Shown here piece by piece: positions 20,454-31,786 of a stretch of DNA of 64,000 bases. The DNA comes from Bosea sp. (in: a-proteobacteria). Its GTDB lineage: Bacteria; Pseudomonadota; Alphaproteobacteria; Rhizobiales; Beijerinckiaceae. Made by a program: the position numbers and the translations under genes. Within the stretch, counting starts at the first letter, position 1. Each line of letters opens with the position of its first letter. The notes beneath the pieces are model-generated. The model saw only the letters and a program-made list of their open reading frames with translations. It had not been told where the DNA came from and did no database searches. Where the stretch lies: contig NZ_JAMLIX010000001.1 of assembly GCF_023953965.1 (NCBI RefSeq), positions 2,356,501 to 2,420,500 on the forward strand, written 5' to 3'.

Positions 20454-22127
20454 TCAGGACAACCCTTCGATGCGTCCGCGCGCATCGATATGGATGCGCT
20501 GGGCCGCGGGCTCGCGCGGCAGGCCGGGCATGGTCATGATCTCCCCGCAGATCGCGACGACGAAGCCGGCGCCGGCCGAGAGCCTGAGCTCGCGCAGCGG
20601 CACGACGTGGCCCGACGGCGCGCCGCGCAGCGCCGGATCGGCCGAGAAGGAATACTGGGTCTTGGCGACGCAGACCGGCAGATCGCCGAAGCCGGCCTCC
20701 TCCAGCTCGGCGAAACGGGCCTCGAGCCGGGCATCGACCCCGATGCCGGCGGCGCCGTAGATCTCGCGCGCGATCGTCTCCAATTTTTCCCGCAGCGGCA
20801 TGGAATCGGGATAGAGCGGGGTGAAATCGGCCTCGCCTTCGTCGGCCAGGCCTGCGACCTTGCCGGCGAGCTCCTGCGTGCCGGCGCCGCCTTCAGCCCA
20901 ATGCCGGCAGATCACCGCCTCGACGCCGAGATGGTTGCGGCAATGATTGCGGATGAGCTCGTGCTCGGCTTCGGTGTCGGTCGCGAAATGGTTGATCGCC
21001 ACGATCGGCGGCACGCCGAACTTGCGCAGGTTGCCGACATGGCGGGCGAGGTTGGCAAGCCCTGCCTCCAGCGCCTTCAGATCCTCGCGGCCGAGCGCGT
21101 TCTTGGGCACGCCGCCATGCATCTTGAGGGCGCGCACGGTGGCGACGACAACGGCGGCGGCGGGCTTCAGCCCGGCCTTGCGGCATTTGATGTCGAAGAA
21201 CTTCTCGGCGCCGAGATCGGCCCCGAAGCCGGCCTCGGTCACGACGTAGTCGGCGAGCTTCAGCGCAGCCTTCGTCGCGATCACCGAGTTGCAGCCATGG
21301 GCGATGTTGGCGAAGGGGCCGCCATGGACGAAGGCCGGCGTGCCCTCCAGCGTCTGCACCAGGTTCGGCATCAGCGCGTCCTTGAGCAGCACGCTCATCG
21401 CGCCGGTGGTCTTCAGGTCGGCGGCGGTGACGAGGCGCTTGTCGCGCGTGCGGCCGATGACGACGCGCCCGAGGCGCGCGGCGAGGTCTTCGGCGTCGCG
21501 GGCGAGGCAGAAGATCGCCATCACCTCCGAGGCGACGGTGATGTCGAAGCCGTCCTCGCGCGGGAAGCCGTTGGCGGGGCCGCCGAGCGAGGAGACGATC
21601 TGGCGCAGCGCCCGGTCGTTCATGTCCATGACGCGCCGCCAGGCGATGGTGCGGGTGTCGAGGTTCAGCCCGTTGCCCCAGTAGACATGGTTGTCGATCA
21701 GCGCCGCCAGCAGGTTGTGGGCGCTGGTGATGGCGTGGAAATCGCCGGTGAAGTGCAGATTGATCTGCTCCATCGGCACGACCTGGGCATAGCCGCCGCC
21801 GGCGGCGCCGCCCTTCATGCCGAAGCTCGGCCCCAGCGAAGGCTCGCGCAGCGCGATCATCGCGCGCTTGCCGATGCGGGTAAGCCCGTCGCCGAGGCCG
21901 ACGGTCGTGGTGGTCTTGCCTTCGCCGGCCGGCGTCGGGCTGATCGCGGTCACGAGGATCAGCCTGCCGTCCTGTCGGGACTGGAAGCCGGGGATGGCTT
22001 TCGTGTCGACCTTGGCGATGAAGCGGCCGTAGGGGTGGAGAGCCTCGTCGGGGATGCCCGCCTTCGCGGCGATCGCGGCAATCGGCTGAAGCGTCGCGTC
22101 GCGCGCGATCTCGATATCGGTCGGCAT
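20454..22127 (-). CDS. fhs: Formate--tetrahydrofolate ligase
   Basis: 557-residue ATP-dependent enzyme making 10-formyl-THF from formate. P-loop TPAGEGKT at residues 65-72, EPSLGPSFGMKGGAAGGGYAQ (substrate region; key residues E-P-S-L-G-P), HGGPFANIAHGCNS and GAGFVVAICGEIMTMPGLP near the C-terminus are all family landmarks. Full length. Together with frmA/fghA 3-5 kb away it could assimilate the formate produced by formaldehyde oxidation. Confidence 0.97.
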   Translation of the reverse strand: MPTDIEIARDATLQPIAAIAAKAGIPDEALHPYGRFIAKVDTKAIPGFQSRQDGRLILVTAISPTPAGEGKTTTTVGLGDGLTRIGKRAMIALREPSLGPSFGMKGGAAGGGYAQVVPMEQINLHFTGDFHAITSAHNLLAALIDNHVYWGNGLNLDTRTIAWRRVMDMNDRALRQIVSSLGGPANGFPREDGFDITVASEVMAIFCLARDAEDLAARLGRVVIGRTRDKRLVTAADLKTTGAMSVLLKDALMPNLVQTLEGTPAFVHGGPFANIAHGCNSVIATKAALKLADYVVTEAGFGADLGAEKFFDIKCRKAGLKPAAAVVVATVRALKMHGGVPKNALGREDLKALEAGLANLARHVGNLRKFGVPPIVAINHFATDTEAEHELIRNHCRNHLGVEAVICRHWAEGGAGTQELAGKVAGLADEGEADFTPLYPDSMPLREKLETIAREIYGAAGIGVDARLEARFAELEEAGFGDLPVCVAKTQYSFSADPALRGAPSGHVVPLRELRLSAGAGFVVAICGEIMTMPGLPREPAAQRIHIDARGRIEGLS

Positions 22128-22294
22128 TCGTCCCCCCGGAGGCTACCCCGCGGCGAGACTGGCGCGAAACACCAGAGCTCGCCAGCGTTTTTGCTCGCCT
22201 GGCCACGTTCGCCGTCTCGGCACTCGCCTAGGCGGCGCGGTGCGTGGTATCGGCACTGCCGTCCTTTCCCTGACGCAAGCCGAAGGTCAAGCCG

Positions 22295-23809
22295 ATGCCG
22301 CCTCGTCCCGTGATGCTGATGATCCTCGATGGCTGGGGCTGGCGCGAGGACAGCGCGAACAACGCCGTCAGGCTGGCGAGGACCCCGCATTTCGACCGGC
22401 TCTGGGCACAGAATCCGCACGCCTTCCTGCGCACCTCGGGGCTCGATGTCGGGCTGCCCGAGGGGCAGATGGGCAATTCCGAGGTCGGCCATCTCAATCT
22501 CGGCGCGGGCCGCGTGGTGATGCAGGACCTGCCGCGCATCAACCAGGCGATCGCCGACGGCTCGATCGCCGGGGCGCTCGAGGCGAGCGGCCTCGTCGCT
22601 GGGCTCAAAGCCGGCGGCGGCGCCTGCCATCTCCTCGGCCTCGTCTCGCCCGGTGGCGTCCATGCCCATCAGGACCATGCGGTGGCGCTGGCGCGCCTGC
22701 TGACCGGGCAGGGCGTGCCGGTGAAGGTGCATGTCTTCACCGACGGGCGCGACACCCCGCCGCAATCGGCCGCGGCTTACGTAAAAGCCTTCGAGGCGGC
22801 GCTGCCGGCGGGCGCGACCATCGCCAGCGTCTGCGGCCGCTACTACGCGATGGACCGCGACAATCGCTGGGAGCGGGTCGAGAAGGCGTGGAACGCGATG
22901 GTGATCGGGCAGGGGAACCCCTTCCCGGATGCTGAGGCCGCCATCGCCGCCGCCTATGCGCAGGGCGTCGGCGACGAGTTCATCGTTCCCGCCGTCATCG
23001 GCGGCTATGGCGGCATGGCGGACGGCGACGGGCTGCTCAGCTTCAATTTCCGCTCGGACCGCATCCGCGAGATACTGGCGGCGGTGCTGGAGCCGGATTT
23101 CGCCGGCTTCGCCCGGCCGCGGCGGCCGCAGCTTAGCAAGGCGGTCAGCATGACCTCCTACAGCGCCGAGCTCGACAAGGTGATGCCGATGCTGTTCGCA
23201 GCCCAGACCCTCGCCAACGGGCTGGGCGAGACCGTCGCCAAGGCGGGGCTGAGCCAGATCCGCATGGCCGAGACCGAGAAATACCCGCACGTCACCTATT
23301 TCTTCAACGGCGGCGAGGAGACGCCTTATCCGGGCGAGGACCGAGTGATGGTGCCCTCGCCCAAGGTCGCGACCTACGATTTGCAGCCGCAGATGTCGGC
23401 GCCGGAGCTTACCGCCAAGGCGGTCGAGGCGATCGGGTCAGGCCGCTACGATCTCGTCGTGCTCAACTTCGCCAATCCCGACATGGTCGGGCACACCGGC
23501 GTGCTTTCGGCCGCGATCAAGGCAGTCGAGACGGTCGATGCGGGGCTCGGCGCCATCGCCGATGCCGTGCGGCGGCAGGGGGGCGCACTGCTCGTCACCG
23601 CCGATCACGGCAATTGCGAGCTGATGGTCGATCCTGAGACGGGCAAGCCGCATACGGCGCACACCACCAATCCGGTGCCGGTGATGCTGATCGGCGGAGA
23701 GGCCAGGGGACTCGCCGACGGGCGTCTCGCCGACATCGCGCCGACGCTGCTGGCGCTGATGGGGCTCGCGCAGCCGGCCGAGATGACCGGGCGTTCGCTG
23801 CTGCGCTGA
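22295..23809 (+). CDS. gpmI: 2,3-bisphosphoglycerate-independent phosphoglycerate mutase
   Basis: 504-residue glycolytic/gluconeogenic mutase of the alkaline-phosphatase superfamily. N-terminal metal motif MLMILDGWGWRED, catalytic Ser62 in GNSEVGHLNLGAG, DGRDTPP, CGRYYAMDRDNRW, and the C-terminal TADHGNCE with AHTTNPVP. Complete. Divergent from fhs over 167 bp. Confidence 0.97.
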   Translation: MPPRPVMLMILDGWGWREDSANNAVRLARTPHFDRLWAQNPHAFLRTSGLDVGLPEGQMGNSEVGHLNLGAGRVVMQDLPRINQAIADGSIAGALEASGLVAGLKAGGGACHLLGLVSPGGVHAHQDHAVALARLLTGQGVPVKVHVFTDGRDTPPQSAAAYVKAFEAALPAGATIASVCGRYYAMDRDNRWERVEKAWNAMVIGQGNPFPDAEAAIAAAYAQGVGDEFIVPAVIGGYGGMADGDGLLSFNFRSDRIREILAAVLEPDFAGFARPRRPQLSKAVSMTSYSAELDKVMPMLFAAQTLANGLGETVAKAGLSQIRMAETEKYPHVTYFFNGGEETPYPGEDRVMVPSPKVATYDLQPQMSAPELTAKAVEAIGSGRYDLVVLNFANPDMVGHTGVLSAAIKAVETVDAGLGAIADAVRRQGGALLVTADHGNCELMVDPETGKPHTAHTTNPVPVMLIGGEARGLADGRLADIAPTLLALMGLAQPAEMTGRSLLR

Positions 23810-23817
23810 AACGGGAA

Positions 23818-23842
23818 ACGGCGCGGGGATGGCCCGCGCCGT
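23818..23842. terminator. Hairpin between convergent gpmI and the outer-membrane protein gene
   Basis: ACGGCGCGGG and CCCGCGCCGT pair perfectly (10 bp, 5-nt loop) 9 nt after the gpmI stop. There is no good T-tract on either side, so it may act as a bidirectional attenuating hairpin rather than a classical terminator. Confidence 0.5.
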
Positions 23843-23868
23843 CTCGTCGCTCGATGGTGTCCGGGCGG

Positions 23869-24732
23869 TCAGTACTTCCGCACGACCGGCGGCGGGGCGT
23901 AGGCGACCGGCTCGGCCGGGCCGCAGCAGTTCGGATCGCCGAAGTTCCAGCGCATGCCGATGCGGAAGTCGTGGCTCTCGATGTCCTTGGCCTTGAGCGG
24001 GGCCTGGATCTGGCCGTTGAAGGCGTTGACCAGCCGGCCCGACTGGGCGTCGCCGAGGTTCAGGTAGCGATAGCCGGCTTCCAGCGTCAGGTTCTTGTTC
24101 ACCTCGTAGCCGACGCCGGCCATCAGGGCCCAGGCGAGATCGGTCTTGCTGCCGCTGTTGGCATAGCCGAGCGTCGGGCCGGTCCAGTTTCCGGTGAGCG
24201 CGCCCTGGTCGGTCAGACCGCTGATGCGGTTCTGCGAGAAGCCGATGCCGGCGCCGATATAGGGCGTCAGGCAGTTCCAGGTGCCGAGGTCGAAATAGCC
24301 GTTGAACAGCGTGACCAGCGAGGTCAGGTTGCCCTTGTAGGTGTTGGTCTGAAAGCCGTTGTTGAAGGGGTTGAAGACGATGTCGTTCACCCCGATCTGG
24401 CCGGCGCCGCGATATTCGCCGGTGACGTCGAAGCGCAGCCAGTTGTTGAAGCGGTAGCCGATGCCGAGCCCGGCGAAGAAGGCCGCGTTGTCGCTCTTGC
24501 CGAAGAAGGAGCCGCCGAACCCCACGACGTCGTCCTGATGGTATTTGCCGATGCTCTGGACGCCCACGCCGATATCGCCGCGCAGATAGACGCCGCTCGA
24601 GATCGTGCCCTTGAGGCCGAGCGGCTCAGGCGGCGGGGGCGGGGGGGCATAGGCGAGATCGGCTGCCTGCGCCGCGGCGGAGACGCCGAGGGCCAGGCCG
24701 CCCGCCAGCGCGAGAGTTTTCAGGCTGCCCAT
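23869..24732 (-). CDS. Omp25/31-like outer-membrane beta-barrel protein
   Basis: 287 residues. Sec signal peptide ends SAAAQAAD; a Pro-rich segment of six prolines follows, then an eight-stranded-type barrel with alternating aromatic/Gly strands (YLRGDIGVGVQ, FFAGLGIGYRFNNWLRFDVTGEYR, LTPYIGAGIGFSQN, LTLEAGYRYLNLGDA, HDFRIGMRWNFG). This matches the Rhizobiales Omp25/Omp31 class of major outer-membrane proteins. It ends in a Pro-Pro-Val-Val-Arg-Lys-Tyr tail. A perfect CtrA-type box lies about 84 bp upstream of the start codon. Confidence 0.88.
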   Translation of the reverse strand: MGSLKTLALAGGLALGVSAAAQAADLAYAPPPPPPEPLGLKGTISSGVYLRGDIGVGVQSIGKYHQDDVVGFGGSFFGKSDNAAFFAGLGIGYRFNNWLRFDVTGEYRGAGQIGVNDIVFNPFNNGFQTNTYKGNLTSLVTLFNGYFDLGTWNCLTPYIGAGIGFSQNRISGLTDQGALTGNWTGPTLGYANSGSKTDLAWALMAGVGYEVNKNLTLEAGYRYLNLGDAQSGRLVNAFNGQIQAPLKAKDIESHDFRIGMRWNFGDPNCCGPAEPVAYAPPPVVRKY

Positions 24733-24815
24733 GGCAGTGTCCTTCGCGTTTGCGCGGCGCTCAAAGGACGCAGCCCGCGCGTGTTACCAATGGCGAGGAC
24801 CATGCCAGCGATTTC

Positions 24816-24831
24816 TTAAACGACACTTAAC
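24816..24831. promoter_or_regulatory. Perfect CtrA-type binding box upstream of the omp gene
   Basis: TTAAACGACACTTAAC matches TTAA-N7-TTAAC exactly. In a GC-rich genome this is conspicuous. It lies in the 152-bp gap upstream of the outer-membrane protein gene. Confidence 0.65.
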
Positions 24832-24884
24832 CCTAAAAGATAACCTTACCGGGGACTGAACCGGCGAGCCCGCTTTCGCGCCGT

Positions 24885-25322
24885 TCAGGCGGAGGGGCGG
24901 CCGTCGCCCGTGGCAGAGGCCGCGATCTTGCGGGCCCTGGCCGCCATCATCTCGAATTCGTCGCGGATCGCCTCGAGCTTGTCCTCGTCGAGCTCCTCGA
25001 GGTCGAGCAATTCCTCGCGGGCGCCTTCCAGCCGGCAGATCAGCTCGTCGAGCTTGATCTGCATCGCCGCGGTGTCGCGGTTCTGGCTGTTCTGGATGAT
25101 GAAGACCATCAGGAAGGTGACGATGGTCGTCGAGGTATTCACCACGAGCTGCCAGCTATCGTCATAGCCGAAGAACGGGCCGGACAGCGCCCACAGCACG
25201 ATCAGCCCCGCGGCCGCGACGAAGGTCTGCGGCCGGCCTGCCCAATGCGCGACCCATTGCGACAGGCGGGTGAACAAGGAGCGGTCGCTGTGCGGCAGGC
25301 GGCGCTTGGCCATGGCTTGCAT
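24885..25322 (-). CDS. Low-affinity iron permease family membrane protein
   Basis: 145 residues with two TM segments (TFVAAAGLIVLWALSGPFFG and VVNTSTTIVTFLMVFIIQNSQNRDTAAMQ), the second being the signature of the family (QNSQNRD followed by KLDELI). A C-terminal acidic coiled coil (EELLDLEELDEDKLEAI) follows. Despite the family name, iron transport is not established for short bacterial members. A start at Met4 (MAKRRLP) is equally possible. Confidence 0.85.
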   Translation of the reverse strand: MQAMAKRRLPHSDRSLFTRLSQWVAHWAGRPQTFVAAAGLIVLWALSGPFFGYDDSWQLVVNTSTTIVTFLMVFIIQNSQNRDTAAMQIKLDELICRLEGAREELLDLEELDEDKLEAIRDEFEMMAARARKIAASATGDGRPSA

Positions 25323-25393
25323 CCTCTGCGGGCCGGTCGAGGCTCATGATGCTCTCAACGCGGCCGGAGGAGTAGGCGTTCCCGCGGAAGGCG

Positions 25394-26230
25394 TTACGCC
25401 GTCAGGCGCTCGGCATGCCAGGCGATGTGCTGGGCCATGAAGGTCGAGACGAAATTGTAGGAGTGGTCGTAGCCGTCGCGCATCGTCAGCTCGAGCGGGA
25501 TGCCGGCCGCGGCGCAGGCGACCTCGAGAAGCTGCGGGCGCAGGCCCTCCTCGAGGAAGCCGTCGGCCGTGCCCTGGTCGACCAGGAGGTCGCGCAGACG
25601 GTGGCCGTCGGCGATCAGCAGGGTCGAATCATAGGCGCGCCAGGCCGCCTCGTCCGGGCCGAGATATTTCTCGAAGGCGGGCTGCGACCAGCCGGCCGTC
25701 GAGGGCTGGGCGATCGGCGCGAAGGCGGAGACGGACCGGTAGCGCTCAGGGTTCTTCAGGGCGAGCGTGATCGCGCCATGGCCGCCCATGGAATGGCCGA
25801 AGATGCCCTGCCGCGTCATGTCGAGCGGGAAATGCCGGCCGATCAGCTCCGGCAGCTCGTCGCGGACATATGTCTCCATGCGGTAGTTCTTCGCATAGGG
25901 GGCTTGCGTGGCGTCGAGATAGAAGCCGGCGCCGGAGCCGAACTGCCAGTTGTCGGGCTCGTCGGGAACGCCGTCGCCGCGTGGGCTCGTATCCGGGCAG
26001 ACGATGGCGATGCCGTTGGCGGCGGCCGCGGCGCGGTACTCGCCCTTGTCCATGACGTTCTGGTGGCTGCAGGTCAGGCCCGAGAGATACCACAAGAGCG
26101 GAACCGGCCCCGCCTCGCTCTGCGGCGGCAGGTAGATCGCGAAGGTCATCGGGCAGGCGCAAGCCGCGCTGTCGTGCCGATAGACGCGCTGCGAGCCGCC
26201 GAAGGCCTTCGAGGCGGAGATCAGTTCCAT
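25394..26230 (-). CDS. fghA: S-formylglutathione hydrolase
   Basis: 278-residue alpha/beta hydrolase that releases formate and glutathione from S-formylglutathione, the second step of glutathione-dependent formaldehyde oxidation. Nucleophile Ser147 in GHSMGGHG, acid in DQGTADGFL, His in GYDHSYNF; the LSGLTCSHQN oxyanion region is also intact. The ATG at 26230 (MELISASKAFGG) is chosen; the longer frame reads through a palindromic repeat. Downstream of frmA with a 115-bp gap that contains that repeat. Confidence 0.95.
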   Translation of the reverse strand: MELISASKAFGGSQRVYRHDSAACACPMTFAIYLPPQSEAGPVPLLWYLSGLTCSHQNVMDKGEYRAAAAANGIAIVCPDTSPRGDGVPDEPDNWQFGSGAGFYLDATQAPYAKNYRMETYVRDELPELIGRHFPLDMTRQGIFGHSMGGHGAITLALKNPERYRSVSAFAPIAQPSTAGWSQPAFEKYLGPDEAAWRAYDSTLLIADGHRLRDLLVDQGTADGFLEEGLRPQLLEVACAAAGIPLELTMRDGYDHSYNFVSTFMAQHIAWHAERLTA

Positions 26231-26265
26231 GGGTGGGGTCCTTTTAACGGTCTTGGCGGAACGCC

Positions 26266-26307
26266 TGTCATTCCGGGTTCGGCGCGCCGCGAAGCCCCGG
26301 AATGACA
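26266..26307. repeat. Palindromic intergenic repeat (TGTCATTCCGGG type)
   Basis: TGTCATTCCGGG (26266-26277) and CCCGGAATGACA (26296-26307) are perfect 12-bp inverted arms around an 18-nt, partly self-complementary GC-rich centre. Elements with GTCATTCCGGG ends are familiar intergenic repeats in alphaproteobacterial genomes. It lies between frmA and fghA and could modulate mRNA stability. Confidence 0.75.
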
Positions 26308-26345
26308 AAGGTGGTGCCTGCCGAATGAGGCGCTGGAACGGCGCC

Positions 26346-27458
<1,113 letters not shown>

Positions 27459-27485
27459 CGGGCGGTTCCTTCCTTCGGGATGCGT

Positions 27486-27755
27486 TCATTTCAGATAGGG
27501 GCGGATCACGCGCATGATCGCGGCGATCTCGTCGTTGGTATTGTCGGTGGCGTCGGTCCGCGTGGTCTCGCGCAGATGGCTTTCGAGCACCTCCGCCATC
27601 AGGCCGGTGGCGGCGCCGCGCAGCGCCGCGAGTTGCTGGAGCAGCGCGCCGCATTCGTCGCCGCGCTCGACGGCGGCGATCAGGGCGTCGGCCTGCCCCC
27701 TGATCCGGCGCAGCCGCGTGACGGCACGCTTCTTCTCCTCGGCTGTGTGCGGCAT
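27486..27755 (-). CDS. frmR: FrmR-type formaldehyde-responsive repressor
   Basis: 89-residue all-helical CsoR/RcnR-family repressor. Pro2, Cys35 and His60 are at exactly the positions known for E. coli FrmR, where Pro2 and Cys35 of adjacent subunits are crosslinked by formaldehyde. The family signature RLRRIRGQADAL is present. The start at ATG 27755 gives the expected length and exposes Pro2. First gene of the formaldehyde operon; an operator with a G tract sits inside its promoter. Confidence 0.93.
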   Translation of the reverse strand: MPHTAEEKKRAVTRLRRIRGQADALIAAVERGDECGALLQQLAALRGAATGLMAEVLESHLRETTRTDATDNTNDEIAAIMRVIRPYLK

Positions 27756-27783
27756 GGCCCAGAGGTCGACCCGTGATCCGCCG

Positions 27784-27814
27784 CACGCTATGGTACTGAG
27801 GGGGAGTATGTCAA
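27784..27814 (-). promoter_or_regulatory. frmR promoter with embedded FrmR operator
   Basis: On the minus strand TTGACA (27809-27814) is a consensus -35; about 17 nt downstream is a weak -10 (ATAG region near 27786-27791). The spacer holds TACTGAGGGGGAGTA (plus strand 27794-27808): TACT/AGTA arms around a G tract, the design typical of FrmR/RcnR/CsoR operators. Repressor binding would block the promoter. Confidence 0.7.
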
Positions 27815-27847
27815 TGCGCGGCGGATGCGGCACGCCACAAAGCAGAA

Positions 27848-27874
27848 GGGCGCCGTCCGGAGACGGCGCCCTTT
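27848..27874 (-). terminator. Hairpin terminator after malate synthase
   Basis: GGGCGCCGTC (27848-27857) and GACGGCGCCC (27862-27871) form a perfect 10-bp stem with a 4-nt loop, 26 nt after the malate synthase stop. The T-rich run on the minus strand is weak (CTTCTGCTTT). Confidence 0.65.
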
Positions 27875-27897
27875 CCGCATCGGCGTGAAGCGCCGGC

Positions 27898-29505
<1,608 letters not shown>

Positions 29506-29806
29506 GAATGGTCCTCCGATCAGGTTGCCGCCACCATTCCGCGAAAACCTTCCTTATGAAATCTGGAAAAAATGACGATCACTTATTCTTTTTTGGAAAT
29601 GATTCCGGCCTCAGGCCGGGGCTGAGGACGGCGCGCGCGGCCGCCATGCGGTGATCGTGCAGGCCGGATGACGCAAAGGAGCGCTTTCTGCTGCAAAATC
29701 AGCAGATAGGTGTGATTTCCACAAATCGGTTTCAGCAATTCGTAAGCTCCCGCGGCCAAGGTTTGCAGGATCGACTGCGGCAACTCGGCCCTGGAAGAGG
29801 CACAAG
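29506..29806. other. Divergent promoter region between aceB and the TadG-like gene
   Basis: 301 bp, more AT-rich near 29550-29600 where the aceB promoter probably lies. A short hairpin, CCGGCCT-C-AGGCCGG, is at 29605-29619 without a T-tract on either strand. I see no gene and no convincing operator. Confidence 0.5.
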
Positions 29807-31165
29807 ATGAAGACCGGTTTCCTGCCTGAGACGATGCGGCGCTTCTGCCGGGATCAGCGCGGCAACGTGTTGATGCTGTTCGGCATCGCGCTCATTCCGA
29901 TGATGGGCGTCGTCGGTGTCGCCATCGATTACTCCCGTGCCACCAATACCCGCCAGGCGCTCAACTCCGCGATCGACACCGCGGCGCTGATGGCGGCGCG
30001 GGATGCCCAGAAGCTGACGGACGCGCAGATCAGGGACCGTATCGACAAGTGGATCCGCGACAATCTGCCCCGCGAGGCGAAAGAGGAATACAAGGGCGCG
30101 GTCGTGACGATCGACCGGACGGCGCGCACGATCCAGATCGCCGCCAACGCCGAGGTGCAGACGACGATCTCCCGCGTGATCGGCACCTCCGAGCTCGCCG
30201 TGGGCAGCACCAGCCAGGCGACCTGGGGCACCAACAAGATCGAGCTCGCGCTCGTGCTCGACAATACGGGCTCGATGTCCTCGTCGGGCAAGATGACGGC
30301 GCTGAAGCAGGCTTCCAAGGATCTGGTCAAGATCATGAAGGATGCCTCGATCGACCCCGACCAGATCAAGATCTCGATCGTGCCGTTCAATACGCAGGTC
30401 CGGGCCGACCGCGGCCTCAAGAACGAGTCGTGGATCAACTATGCCGTGAGCCGCAATGTCACTTGCGACAAGGATACGAAGAATTGCAAATGGCGCAACC
30501 CGGCAACGAATAAGGATGTCAGTATCACTGATACGAGCAACCTCGTTTGCACCAACAACGGAAAGACATGCACTGAGACGATGACCAAGGCGGTCTGGTC
30601 GTCTGCCGCTCAGGGCTGCTTCATGGATCGCGAGAAGAATTACGATACGACCGACGGAGGCGCGTATTCGTCGATCGATCAGCAGTATCCGGCGTTCTGG
30701 TGCAGCCAGTCTTCGCTGGCGGAAATCAAGCCGCTGACCAACGACTGGGACGCGCTGAACACGCATATCGACACGATGACCCCGGTCGGCAACACCAACG
30801 TCACGATCGGCGCCGTCTGGGGCTGGGCGACGCTGACGCCGCAGGCTCCGTTCACGAGCGCGAAGCCGAAGACCGAGCCGCGGCTCAAGAAATACATGAT
30901 CCTGCTGACCGACGGCGAAAACACCGAGAACCGCTTCACCAGCAGCGGCAGCGAGATCGACAAACGCACGAAGCTCGCCTGCACGAACATCAAGGCGGAC
31001 GGGATCAGCCTCTATACGATCCGCGTCATCGACGGCAACGCGACCCTGCTGAAGGACTGCGCCTCGGCGCCGGAGATGTACTACGACGTCAAGAAAGCCT
31101 CTGAACTCGGGCCGGTCTTCCAGGCGATCGCCAACGAGATCAGCGCGGTCAGGCTGACGCTGTAA
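29807..31165 (+). CDS. TadE/TadG-like protein with von Willebrand factor A domain
   Basis: 452 residues. N-terminal DQRGNVLMLFGIALIPMMGVVGVAIDYSRA is the TadE/TadG-type prepilin-like hydrophobic segment (Tad_N). A vWA domain starts near residue 145 with the MIDAS-like LDNTGSM and contains LLTDGENTENRF. Residues about 215-305 form a Cys/Asn/Thr-rich insert whose codons are clearly less GC-biased than the rest. Related proteins are surface or pilus-associated, but no tad operon is in view, so it is an orphan TadG. Its 3' end overlaps the convergent HD gene by 17 bp. Confidence 0.85.
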   Translation: MKTGFLPETMRRFCRDQRGNVLMLFGIALIPMMGVVGVAIDYSRATNTRQALNSAIDTAALMAARDAQKLTDAQIRDRIDKWIRDNLPREAKEEYKGAVVTIDRTARTIQIAANAEVQTTISRVIGTSELAVGSTSQATWGTNKIELALVLDNTGSMSSSGKMTALKQASKDLVKIMKDASIDPDQIKISIVPFNTQVRADRGLKNESWINYAVSRNVTCDKDTKNCKWRNPATNKDVSITDTSNLVCTNNGKTCTETMTKAVWSSAAQGCFMDREKNYDTTDGGAYSSIDQQYPAFWCSQSSLAEIKPLTNDWDALNTHIDTMTPVGNTNVTIGAVWGWATLTPQAPFTSAKPKTEPRLKKYMILLTDGENTENRFTSSGSEIDKRTKLACTNIKADGISLYTIRVIDGNATLLKDCASAPEMYYDVKKASELGPVFQAIANEISAVRLTL

Positions 31166-31769
31166 GCCCGCCCCCGCCGAGTGCGGTAAAGCGCGCCAGG
31201 AAGCGCGCCTGAGCCGCCTCGGTGTCGAGCGGAGAGAGCAGAGCCAGAACCTCGGCCGGCAGCGCCCGCGGCCGGCCGAAGAATGTGAGGGCCTCCTGCC
31301 TGCCGAAGCCGGCCAGACGCGTCGCCTCGAAGAAGGCGGCGACGGTGTCGGCCTGCTTGATCGTCCGCTTCAGGGCGGCCGGCGCCGCCGGAGGCAGGCC
31401 GAAGCGCAGGTGTATCGCCGCCAGCAGGCGCCCCTCCACGCTCTTGTAGGCATCGCCCATCACGACCTTGAACGGCGAGATCATGTCGCCGATGACGTAT
31501 TCGGGCGCGTCGTGCAGCAGCGCCATCAGGCCCGCCTCGCGGCTCAGGCCCGGATCGAGATGGGCGGCGATCGCCTCGACCAGCAGGGAATGCTGCGCCA
31601 CCGAGAAGGAATGGGCGCCGCGCGTCTGGCCGTTCCAGCGGGCGACGCGGGCGAGGCCGTGGGCGATGTCCTCGATCTCGATGTCGAGCGGCGAGGGGTC
31701 GAGCAGGTCGAGCCGGCGCCCGGAGAGCATGCGCTGCCAGGCGCGGGGCGGTTCGGACTTGCGGGCCAT
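31149..31769 (-). CDS. HD-domain phosphohydrolase (YfbR-like)
   Basis: 206 residues with an HD-type metal site: a His in SVAQHSLLV, HD in LLHDAPEYVIGDMISP and a C-terminal Asp in KQADTVAAFFEA. The early segment DIEIEDIAHGLARVARWNGQT matches bacterial YfbR-like HD hydrolases, of which E. coli YfbR is a 5'-deoxynucleotidase; the substrate here is inferred only. Third gene of ygfZ-tag-HD (17 nt after tag). Confidence 0.85.
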   Translation of the reverse strand: MARKSEPPRAWQRMLSGRRLDLLDPSPLDIEIEDIAHGLARVARWNGQTRGAHSFSVAQHSLLVEAIAAHLDPGLSREAGLMALLHDAPEYVIGDMISPFKVVMGDAYKSVEGRLLAAIHLRFGLPPAAPAALKRTIKQADTVAAFFEATRLAGFGRQEALTFFGRPRALPAEVLALLSPLDTEAAQARFLARFTALGGGGLTASA

Positions 31770-31786
31770 GGCTCAGGCTCTCGCCG

